A stretch of DNA of 26,420 nucleotides from Actinomortierella ambigua. Taxonomy: Eukaryota; Mortierellomycota; Mortierellomycetes; Mortierellales; Mortierellaceae. The stretch lies in assembly GCA_016098155.1 (NCBI GenBank), contig JAAAJB010000503.1, positions 1 through 26,420 on the forward strand. Reading direction: 5' to 3'. Position numbers and translations under genes: made by a program. How positions within the stretch are numbered: position 1 is the stretch's first letter; every line of letters starts with the position of its first letter. The notes under the pieces are model-generated. The model ran no database searches and was not told the DNA's origin. It saw nothing but the letters and a program-made list of their open reading frames with translations. Below are positions 18,417-26,420 of the stretch, in pieces.

Positions 18417-21400
18417 TTATTTGAAGATCCTCATGAAAGACTTTAAAGGTTGTTTGACGACCGTGACCCCTTCCTCATCAAGTGCAGAAGACGAAGATAA
18501 GGCTCCCACCGTAACGGACTCGCCGTGAGAGGAAGCTGCCCTTCGATGTTTGTTGCCTCCACTTCCAGACGACACGCGGAGCGTCTGCTTCAGCGGCTTG
18601 GGTCTCGTGTATCCTCCATAGTCGTTGACATTGCTATACTCCATCTCGGGGTAGCTGTACGCTTCCGTGGCCGCGTCGTCCCCATCCCCTTCTTCTTCTC
18701 TGTGTTCTTCCATCTCGGCATCCTCCTCCGCCTCGTAGTAGACACCACCATCGTCTGCTTCCTCCTCATCTTCATCTCCTTCTTCGCCATCATCACGGTC
18801 GCCATGATCAACCTCCCCATGTTCATACTCTTCCTCCATTCCTTCACCTTCCTCCTCCTCCTCTTCCTCTTCTTCATGCTGCTGCTCCTCTTCTTCCTCA
18901 TCCTCGTGATCATATGCGTCTTGATCGTTACCACCACCAACGCCAGCTCCGACGCCAGCCCCAACACCGACGCCGAGATGGAAGCCCTCGAGCTCCTCTG
19001 TAGGGCTCTCGACATAAAAGTCGGCCTGGCGGATAAGGTCTGACGAATACCGTCCCGACATGGACGAGATGGCGCCGTACATGGTTGCACGGCGACTCTT
19101 ATCGTTCCGGTAGCTGTTTCTGGACGAATAAGAGGACTCTTGACGATACTGTTGTATAGGCTGTTGCTGCTGATGTTGTTGTTGTTGTTGTTGTTGTATC
19201 TGATGATGGTGAGGACGGCGTGACATCGATGAAGACGACAGCTGATGATGCTGTTGTTGAACCTGGGGCGGCGGATAGGTATCCTGTCGTTCAAAACGGT
19301 CTGCTGCACTCTGGTAGAAGCTCTCTTCATGATGGTGATGATGATGCTGATTGTTGTGATTGTGGTGATGGCTGTGGATACCATTCAAGAACATCTCATC
19401 ATTCATCATCACAGCAATCGAATGTCGCTTAATCTTCTCCTCCGTCGTCAGCGGGCCACGTCGTCGCTGGCCATTACTCGTCCCTTCGCGATAGCGTGGC
19501 TGACTATTGAAATCGTCTGTATGGTGCCCTCCAACACCTCGTCCGCTGGTCGTGGCAGCTGCAGAGGCACTTGCGGCATCCTCATTGGCATTCGAGCTGC
19601 TGTTACCTCCACCACCAAAGATGCCGCTCAGGCGCTTGAGCGCATTCTGAGCTCGACGGCCAGTGTCACGTCTTGGGGTGGGAGTCGACTGCTGCTGCTG
19701 TTGCTGCTGCTGCTGGCTTTGTTGGTGTTGCTGCTGATGCTGTGCACGGTAGTAATCCTCGGCGAACGACATACGATGGCTCTGAGAGAGTGAGCTTTGG
19801 CTCTGGTAGACCTGAGGTTGAGCCGGTTGAGGGAAGGAGCGATCAAAGGAGGTACGCTCGTAAGAGTACGTTTGCTTCTGTTGCTGGTACTGGCTCGGCG
19901 GGTAGTACGATTGACGCTTCGACGGCGTGTACGACTGGAACCGTTGGTGATGCTGTGGAAAGGCCGGGACTTGGTATGGATTGCGATAGGATTGTTGCCG
20001 GCTGTGACCTCCGCCTCCGCCAACACCTCCTCCTCCTCCGCCCCCGCTCCCGCCACCACTACCGTTGCCACCGCTAGGTCCGCCACCTAAAAAGTTCATC
20101 ATCTCATAAAACTGTTTCTCCGCATTATGTTGATCGTCCTCTAACAGACAACCTCGCGGGCTCGGTAGGCTCACCACGACATGCTCAGGATCGGCCGCGG
20201 CCACCGGTCCACCACCACCACCACCACCACCAAGCCCGACCCCGGCACCGCTTCCATTGAAGCGCTCAAAGCTCGTCCGACGCTGCGTGCGTTCCCTCCG
20301 CGGGAAAGACGATGGACCCATGTGGTGATGATCATCATAATCCTCCTCAGCAAAACTCCGTTCGTTCCTCCGCATCGAATGGATGGAGCCCACAGAGGAG
20401 CCGATGCCAGAATGGGTCGGGACAGTGGTCTCGATCGCAATCTCGCCGCCGGCCCATTTGCGCCGCAGGCGCTGCGTGGTGGCCGAAACGGACGATGTGG
20501 TTTGCAGCCGTCCCGCGGCTACGGGGGCAGCCTGGTGCTTGGTCGCGTCATAAACGGTCTTGCTGCGCGTAACCGTGAAGGGGTCGGGACGGGCCGCCGG
20601 AGGAGCCGGGGCTGGAGCGATGGGCGGCTGCAGTACTGGGGGAGATTGGGATCGTTGGAAGCAAGAAGGATCAAACGCAGAGGAAGAAGGTGAAGGGCCG
20701 TTGTTTCCCATCAGGTCGCCCAAGCCATACATGGTTCGCCGATTCATGTTGATGTTGAGCGAAGGGCGAGACTCGTGGTGCATGTAGACCTGGCTGTGGC
20801 GGTAGTTGATGGGCCGGTGCGGGAAAGTTGCTGTTCGTGGCCGCCGAGGGACCACCTGTGGCATTACCATGATCTCTTCGCTTTGGCCATGGCTCTCGTC
20901 AACATGATCTACATTGACTATAACTGCAGAGGCGGCGGCATCAAAGCCCATTCCAACCCCTGCACCCATTCCTCTACCTCCTCCTACTCCTCCTCCAATA
21001 CCCCCGAAACCCCCCGATCCAATCGAGTCTTGATGTCCACGATGGGAAAGGCCAGCTTTCCTTAGGGGACGTTCAAAAGTGTCGCTTGTCGGCGAGGTCG
21101 GCTGAGAGGGAGGTTGGTACGAGATCTCGACCGAGGATAAAGCCTTGTTGGGAACGATGATGGATTGACGGTAGGCTGCCAGGTCCAAATGGTGCTGTTG
21201 TTGTTGTTGTTGTTGTTGCTGTAGCTGTAGTTGCTGTTGATGCTGCTCGTGGTGAACCTGATGGAGGGCATTGCTGCTCTTCTTGCGGCGTGGAACGACT
21301 TTTGGGTAAATAATGGCCTCTTCGGGCTCCTCAACAAACTTTGATTCTTGTTGATGTAGAAGAGGTGATTGCTGTTGCTGATAACCACTGTTGTGGCTGA

Positions 21401-22865
21401 ATTGCTTTACAGTTCCCACCCCTGCACCAGAGTCTTCAAAGTCGCCGTCGTCTTCATCCTCTTCCCCCTCGTGTTCCTTGGATGACTGGTCATACATTTC
21501 ACTCGGAATGGTGATAGCGGTCTCGTACATAGTCGAGGGCTCGTTCATGTTGGACACATCCAAATCTTCGTTCCGCTTGGACAGAGTGGCGACGCTGGTA
21601 TCCTTGCTCATTGTCAGGGGGTCATGAAACTGGCTAGCTGTAGAAAGTGACTGCTGCCAGTCCGACGTCGAGAGAGAATGTGAGGAAAGAGGAGGCGGAG
21701 AAGGCGAGGCAAGAGGGGAAGCAGGCGAGGGGAATGAGGCGTTTCTGTCTCCTGAAGACGAGGGGGGGATGGCCGTTGAGACAGCCATTGTCTGCAGTCC
21801 TAACGGGTCGACGAGGCTCTGACGATGTGCGTATATCTGAGCAACCTCCGTGAAGGAATTTTTGGTGTTTTGCCCCACTTTGGCATGGTAGCTATTACTG
21901 GAAGTGCCAACAGAGTGCAGCGGAGGCACGCCCTGTGCTGTCCCTGGTAGACAAGGGGTGCCACGATGAAGGAGACCCGCTGTCGAGGAAGACGAAAGTG
22001 CTGTCCTGTTGGTGACGTGGCTACTACTGCTGTTACTATTGTGGGCATTTTTCTTGTTGCTCTTAAGTTCGTTCCTGCCCCCTTGCTGACTCTGTGACCT
22101 AAACTCCTTGGTGTACAGGGCGGCCTCTTTTGTCCCTGGTCCGACCCCGGAGGATGAACCGCCTTTATCACTCCCCAAGGAAGGGGAAGAGGTATCAGGC
22201 CATAATGTGATACCAAACCCATCAGGCGAGAGCGTCAGGAACGACTCTCGGCGCGGGCCTGCACCGTTGTTGCTCTGGGAATCGTTGCCGGCGGTGCTAT
22301 TAGGTTGATATGCCTCGTTGTCGTGGCCAGCGGCGCTGTCCAGGACTGCTTCTGAACCGGACCAGAGATGGAGAGAGCCGCCGGGATTTACCCGCCTATC
22401 TCCCGCTGCATCACCCTTCCTGTCGTTGATGTTGTTGTTGCTAGTGTTGGCGTCGTCATCGGTAGAGGAGGGATTGCCCTTGCGGTCCAAGATAGTATTA
22501 ATGGCAATGTGCTTTTTCTGAACAGAAAGTTGCCGTTGCCGCCGTTGTTCCTCTTCACGGTCAAGTACTTCTTGATGCTGCCGAGCCTTTTTGTTCTTGT
22601 GAGCAATGTAGTAGGCTGCGAGGACGCCAAAAAGGAACAGAAGGGCCACGACGATGCCAAGTGAGATGAGGACAATCTGGATGGTCGAGTTGACTTCTAT
22701 CTGAGGTTTGGATCCCCCTGGGTTCTGGGATGGCAAGGGGGGAGGGATGTCCCTCTGTGGCGGCTGGTCGCCAGTCTCGTTGAACCCAATATTCTGTGGA
22801 GACGGCGTGTCGTCAGTGAAGACGGCGCCCGGCAATGGACCATCGCCCGAGAGAGGAGCAGCCAT
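18417..22865 (-). CDS. 1482-residue single-pass membrane protein with giant low-complexity cytoplasmic tail
   Basis: This uninterrupted 4.4-kb frame has no recognised family. Residues 1-60 are short, Pro-rich and carry two N-glycosylation sequons (NET at 29, NST at 59), suggesting they face outside. Residues about 62-87 (TIQIVLISLGIVVALLFLFG onward) form one hydrophobic helix, followed by a basic stop-transfer stretch (HKNKKARQH). The remaining 1390 residues look intrinsically disordered: Gln and His tracts, long Gly runs (about 870-970), Ser-rich blocks and an acidic Glu/Asp block (about 1310-1400). A motif PxVVPRR occurs twice, at 515-527 and 663-675. There is no signal peptide in the called frame. 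A CAG acceptor-like signal with a pyrimidine tract and CTAAT branch-like site lies directly before the ATG, so a 5' exon may exist. Organisation resembles fungal membrane sensors with disordered tails; the role is unknown. Confidence 0.82.
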   Translation of the reverse strand: MAAPLSGDGPLPGAVFTDDTPSPQNIGFNETGDQPPQRDIPPPLPSQNPGGSKPQIEVNSTIQIVLISLGIVVALLFLFGVLAAYYIAHKNKKARQHQEVLDREEEQRRQRQLSVQKKHIAINTILDRKGNPSSTDDDANTSNNNINDRKGDAAGDRRVNPGGSLHLWSGSEAVLDSAAGHDNEAYQPNSTAGNDSQSNNGAGPRRESFLTLSPDGFGITLWPDTSSPSLGSDKGGSSSGVGPGTKEAALYTKEFRSQSQQGGRNELKSNKKNAHNSNSSSSHVTNRTALSSSSTAGLLHRGTPCLPGTAQGVPPLHSVGTSSNSYHAKVGQNTKNSFTEVAQIYAHRQSLVDPLGLQTMAVSTAIPPSSSGDRNASFPSPASPLASPSPPPLSSHSLSTSDWQQSLSTASQFHDPLTMSKDTSVATLSKRNEDLDVSNMNEPSTMYETAITIPSEMYDQSSKEHEGEEDEDDGDFEDSGAGVGTVKQFSHNSGYQQQQSPLLHQQESKFVEEPEEAIIYPKVVPRRKKSSNALHQVHHEQHQQQLQLQQQQQQQQQHHLDLAAYRQSIIVPNKALSSVEISYQPPSQPTSPTSDTFERPLRKAGLSHRGHQDSIGSGGFGGIGGGVGGGRGMGAGVGMGFDAAASAVIVNVDHVDESHGQSEEIMVMPQVVPRRPRTATFPHRPINYRHSQVYMHHESRPSLNINMNRRTMYGLGDLMGNNGPSPSSSAFDPSCFQRSQSPPVLQPPIAPAPAPPAARPDPFTVTRSKTVYDATKHQAAPVAAGRLQTTSSVSATTQRLRRKWAGGEIAIETTVPTHSGIGSSVGSIHSMRRNERSFAEEDYDDHHHMGPSSFPRRERTQRRTSFERFNGSGAGVGLGGGGGGGGPVAAADPEHVVVSLPSPRGCLLEDDQHNAEKQFYEMMNFLGGGPSGGNGSGGGSGGGGGGGVGGGGGHSRQQSYRNPYQVPAFPQHHQRFQSYTPSKRQSYYPPSQYQQQKQTYSYERTSFDRSFPQPAQPQVYQSQSSLSQSHRMSFAEDYYRAQHQQQHQQSQQQQQQQQQSTPTPRRDTGRRAQNALKRLSGIFGGGGNSSSNANEDAASASAAATTSGRGVGGHHTDDFNSQPRYREGTSNGQRRRGPLTTEEKIKRHSIAVMMNDEMFLNGIHSHHHNHNNQHHHHHHEESFYQSAADRFERQDTYPPPQVQQQHHQLSSSSMSRRPHHHQIQQQQQQQHQQQQPIQQYRQESSYSSRNSYRNDKSRRATMYGAISSMSGRYSSDLIRQADFYVESPTEELEGFHLGVGVGAGVGAGVGGGNDQDAYDHEDEEEEEQQHEEEEEEEEEGEGMEEEYEHGEVDHGDRDDGEEGDEDEEEADDGGVYYEAEEDAEMEEHREEEGDGDDAATEAYSYPEMEYSNVNDYGGYTRPKPLKQTLRVSSGSGGNKHRRAASSHGESVTVGALSSSSALDEEGVTVVKQPLKSFMRIFK

Positions 22866-23400
22866 CTCTGAGAGAAAGAGGAGGCAAAGGGATGAAGAGG
22901 ATATGATTAGGTGGACAACCTGTATGTGGCTAGGAAAGACAGAGAAAGGGGAGGGGCTGAAGGGTTCAGTTCAAGAATGAACAGTAAAAGAAAAAAAATT
23001 ATAGAAGACGTACAGGTCAAGACTTGATCAACGGTAGGGGCGAGGAAAACAATATTAAAAGACAAAAGAGAGGTGAAGTAGAATGAAATGAGGAGGGAAG
23101 AGGGGAAAAAACGAGAGAGAAAGAAGCGGACAGAGAGAGAGAGAGAGAGAGGTTGGGTGAGTGAAGGTGTGAGAATGAGTGAGAAATGAAAGCAGGTACG
23201 AAGAGAAGAGCATCCGTGGGCTTGGCTGAAGGACCTCAGGTACTTTCGATAAAGACGGTGCTGGGTCCTTGAGTAGGTTCTCCTCTCCACGGAACCCAAC
23301 TACTCTTGAACGTGTGGTTGGATTGGATGTGGTGCAGTGTGCGGTGCAGTGTTCCAACTTGGCGGCTGAGACGAATTCCTTGTGTATTCTCAGTTGAGGG
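22866..23400 (-). promoter_or_regulatory. Upstream/leader region of the 1482-residue membrane protein gene
   Basis: The minus strand is pyrimidine-rich here, including a CT run at 23130-23151. At the gene-proximal end, a branch-like CTAAT and a pyrimidine tract lead into CAG or CAGAG immediately before the ATG, the pattern of a 3' splice site. This suggests a 5' leader intron or an undetected short upstream exon. No convincing upstream coding exon was found. Confidence 0.5.
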
Positions 23401-24413
23401 TGCTATTCTTGGGACTTGCTATGCGCATTGCCCTAAACACGCTGAACCAAACTCATGCTTTGATAGGCTCAAAGGACCAGGGGAGATGGATTTAGGCATA
23501 AAACAGCGCCAAAGCATCCATACCTTTTCTGTCTCCTTTTCACATAAACAAAAGACACCCTTGCTTCCCCATCGTCGCCTCCTTGCGCCCCCCTCTCTCT
23601 ACATTGACGCTCGCCTTTCTTGGAAAGGAAAAAAAACTCCTTGGACCAGCAAACAACGATAGAGCACTAAAGCCATGTATGTGATGTATCTGCAGTACTT
23701 TGGCTTTTGTAGCCTTGCACTCCGAGAGGAGAACGAGGAATAAAAGCACATTGTTCGTTGTAACCACACCACTTTTTCACGAGCCACATGCTTCGCGACA
23801 AACATGCTGGCTCAGCCCTGGATGATCAATCATACTCAGGAGAGTCATCCCTACACATTGCTCCACACCAGGAGGCACGCAATCTAGGTGTAACGGTCGA
23901 GGTGCCGGAGGCAGCTGTGGCGCCCCTGACTAGCAACTCAACCAAGGGGACCAACTCAGCAGCAAGCATGTCAACACTCTACATTTCACTCTGCGACAGA
24001 GCCAAGAACAAGTCGTGTTCTCTGACATCCAGTATCTTGGCAGTTTATTCCGTTACTTCCAGGTAAACTACCCATCTTTGAAGGCGTGCGTACATGTCAG
24101 GTATTGGCAAGAAGAAAATCAGCCTGAATCACTCTCTTTGCTCGCTTTTGTCCACTCCGGAAGCCAACTAGAGTTTGTCAAGACATGGCAATTGCTCCAT
24201 CGCTTCACCCTCCTTTCCCCTCCCACACCTGGCTGCGAGTCGGCTATTTTGGGGTCATGCTGCACTCGCGAGAATGCGCTGGGCTATTCGTTTGACCTCA
24301 GGTGCCCAAGCAAGGGGTGTATGGGCCATCAATGTTCAAAAATGGAGGCCTGGAGGAAAAAAGAGGGGGGGTAAGGGGCTGAGTGGAGCGTGGCGTTTTG
24401 TTGATTGATAAAA
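23401..24413. other. Unassigned region with one long open but start-less frame
   Basis: A plus-strand frame is open from 23934 to its stop at 24374, directly after a TAG that could be an acceptor. It reads QLNQGDQLSSKHVNTLHF and later SDIQYLGSLFRYFQ, then continues past a CAG/GTAAAC donor-like site at 24062. It has no ATG near its start. A second frame (ATG 23788 to 24066, 92 codons) overlaps it in another phase. Neither is recognised. This may be a degenerate or spliced gene, or chance. Confidence 0.3.
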
Positions 24414-25226
24414 TTATGTTCGTTTAGTGGCATTCCAAGGGACTGGACCGACCGGGGGGTCGGTTAAGGTGGAGACGGAGCAGCTGCTAAGGAAGAACAG
24501 GAGAAAAATAAGAAAGAGAGGAAGAAAGGAAGAAAGAGAGTGAGGGAGGAAGAGTGAAAGAGAAAAGAAAGAGAGAGTGTGTGTATGTCTGTGTGTCTGT
24601 GTGCGAGAGAAAAAGTGGTTTGGTCGTGGTTTCGTGCATTGCGCTGTAGGCCTGGGCGTGTGATGGGATGGCGCTTTGACCATCCAATTGAGCAGGTATC
24701 GTGGCCATCGAGTCCCAAGCCGCCAGGTCTCTGTCCTCTTCCCTTCCGTCCCAAGCACCCCCACCCCTCCTTGCGAAAGATGTCTTCGGCATTGCTTGAG
24801 AGAGAAAAAGAGAGAGAGAGAAAGAGGGAAGAAGCATCCCTTTTTTTCTTTCGAATGGAGGGATTGGGTGTATTATTGACCGAACCCCCTCCTTGGTGTT
24901 GTACATATCCAATGCAGTCTGTCCGACTCTGCTCCATCCTACTTCCTGTTACCCCTTGCCTTCACTGTCTGAGCATACTCTCCCTCCCCTTTGTGTATTT
25001 GCCCTCCCCTTCCCACCCCTCACTCTTTTTTTTTCTTCTGTCCCCTTTCTTCTCTTGCTCCCTAAAGTCCCTTATCTTGCTCGTGTCTCTCCTCTCCATT
25101 TCGCATACTGCCCTTGGCAGTGTGTCGTTGTTTGAAGTTCATCTGTCCTATTTTTTCTCAGGTGGAGTGGGGTGCTCACTTCGGCTGTCTGTCTGTCTCC
25201 GTTCATTTGACCGTCGTTGTCCACTT

Positions 25227-25234
<8 letters not shown>

Positions 25235-25288
<54 letters not shown>
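25235..25288 (+). repeat. (CT)27 microsatellite, followed by CTGT repeats
   Basis: This is a perfect 54-bp CT dinucleotide run. It continues into imperfect CTGT/CTCT units to about 25350. Confidence 0.95.
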
Positions 25289-25292
<4 letters not shown>

Positions 25293-25881
25293 GTCTCTCT
25301 CCTCTATCTCTCTGTCCGTCTGTCTATCGATCTGTCTGTCTGTCTCCCCACTCTCCTCTCTCTCTGCTCTGTGTTCTCTTTCTCGTCAACTCTCCGATAA
25401 TCAGTGCTGCATCGCTGTCGTGATCCTTGAATACACCCTTTTTTTTCATCGTCTCACTTTCTTGACATTGGGCTTCCTCCCTTCTCTCTCTCTCTTCCCT
25501 CTTCCTTCCTTCTTCTTTCTTTCTTCCCTTTCCCTGCCTCTATTTCGCTTCGCTCACTTAATCTGTTGCGTTCTTGACATCATAAATTGTTGTGAAAGGG
25601 ATCTCAATATCACTAGGCAGCGAGCACAGAGGTACATATTGTCCTAAGGAAGGGAATCGACTTCCAAAGAGACATTACGGTCGTACACGTTACGTACTTC
25701 GACCGTTTTTTTATTATTGCACTCTCTCTCTCTCTCTCTGACCAACAGTCCCTCCCTCTCCCTTTGTGGTGGCCTGTGGTTCTCTCTGCCTTGTCACTAT
25801 GCCCTGTTCCTACGTTGCAGACGCGTGCACATGCTCTTACTGAGACAGGTACAAAGAACCACACAACAACACGGACTCTCA

Positions 25882-25950
25882 AAACACACACACCCCACAC
25901 ACACAAACACATACACATACACACACACACACATACACATACACACACAC
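25882..25950 (+). repeat. (CA)n / ACACAT microsatellite
   Basis: CA dinucleotide runs are interspersed with ATACAC units over about 70 bp. Confidence 0.93.
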
Positions 25951-26361
25951 GGACATACACAGATACGCGCCAGATACAAACACTAGCTCATCAACACACG
26001 CCTTCACATGACACCGCTCTCCTCCTCCAATCCCTGCGACTTACTGTCTCTGGGCACTAACACACCGTCCCTCTGTTCCCCGCAACCACAAAATGGACTT
26101 TGTACTCCTCTTCACCTATTTCGTGTCCACAACCAGCATCCATCCTCTGTTCCGATGGCTCGTGCGCTGCGTTCAGTCCTCCGTTGTCTCCCAAACCAAT
26201 GTACCTCGTCTTCTAATTTTCTGTGCACCGTTTCTCTTGTCCGTCCAACGGTCTTGCTGCATGGTCCTCTGATCTTTGCAAGACGGCACACGCCTTGGAA
26301 AGATCGCCTGCATGAGTGGTTGGATCGGCCCAGATTCTGTCATGCAACTCCTTTCTGTCTC

Positions 26362-26366
<5 letters not shown>

Positions 26367-26414
<48 letters not shown>
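26367..26414 (+). repeat. (CT)24 microsatellite at window end
   Basis: This is a perfect 48-bp CT run ending six bases before the window edge. Confidence 0.95.
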
Positions 26415-26418
<4 letters not shown>

Positions 26419-26420
26419 TC

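Larger units (their letters stand above)
24414..26420. other. Microsatellite-rich intergenic DNA, probable leader of a gene beyond the right edge
   Basis: Bases 24480-24620 and 24800-24830 are purine-rich on the plus strand. From about 24940 to the edge the plus strand is strongly pyrimidine- and CA-rich, like the leaders of the 12574 and 15812 genes. Long CT and CA arrays are listed separately. A 59-codon ATG frame at 26093-26272 is too short and unsupported to call. No gene was seen. Confidence 0.5.

Noticed and set aside
18525..21627. Several 70-180-codon plus-strand frames opposite the 1482-residue gene
   Set aside because: Shadows of its polyQ, polyG and polyE codon repeats in other frames.
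23888..23933. 46-bp intron (GTGTAA...TAG) joining the 23788 ATG frame to the 23934 open frame
   Set aside because: Too short for this genome, and the reading phases do not join.
24579..25400. 273-codon plus-strand frame with Ser-Leu repeats
   Set aside because: Non-ATG start; much of it is translation of the CT microsatellite.
26093..26272. 59-codon ATG frame near the right edge
   Set aside because: Short, unrecognised, in microsatellite-rich probable leader sequence; could be a uORF of a gene outside the window but unsupported.

Overview
The window looks like nuclear DNA of an early-diverging fungus, most probably Mortierellomycotina (Mortierella, Linnemannia or a relative). Genes on both strands are split by mostly short GT-AG introns (about 100-190 bp) with GTAAG-type donors. 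Homopolymer and CT/CA microsatellites are dense between genes. The fatty-acid elongase, as far as memory goes, is very close to a Mortierella alpina elongase. No tRNA, rRNA, CRISPR array, transposase or reverse transcriptase was seen.

Layout, left to right. 1-2467 (-): a copine, six exons, C-terminus running off the left edge. 3706-5929 (+): an ELO-family very-long-chain fatty-acid elongase with an unusually long 1.29 kb intron. 6636-8189 (+): an EHN-type alpha/beta-hydrolase epoxide hydrolase, convergent with 8265-9192 (-) UTP11, a processome protein. 9401-10663 (+): GEMIN2, a core factor of the SMN complex, sharing a 208-bp divergent promoter with UTP11. 12574 to about 13831 (+): a disordered Gln/His-rich protein with an uncertain 3' half. 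15812-17752 (+): a single-pass membrane protein with a polyQ tail, a Cys cluster beside the membrane and an LEA-2-like outer domain. 18417-22865 (-): a 1482-residue single-pass membrane protein with a huge low-complexity cytoplasmic tail. 22866-26420: no convincing gene; leader-like pyrimidine tracts, microsatellites and one open but start-less frame.

How the genes relate. The left half is housekeeping and lipid biology: membrane calcium sensing, acyl-chain elongation, epoxide detoxification, rRNA processing and snRNP assembly. UTP11 and GEMIN2 both serve RNP biogenesis and may be co-regulated. The right half holds three unrelated-looking, fast-evolving, disordered proteins, two of them membrane proteins whose function cannot be read from sequence. 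Splice junctions were chosen by eye from splice consensus, frame continuity and remembered family alignments, not by transcript data. No clearly new multi-gene system is visible. The best candidates for undescribed biology are the 1482-residue membrane protein with its duplicated PxVVPRR motif and the LEA-2-like protein facing it.
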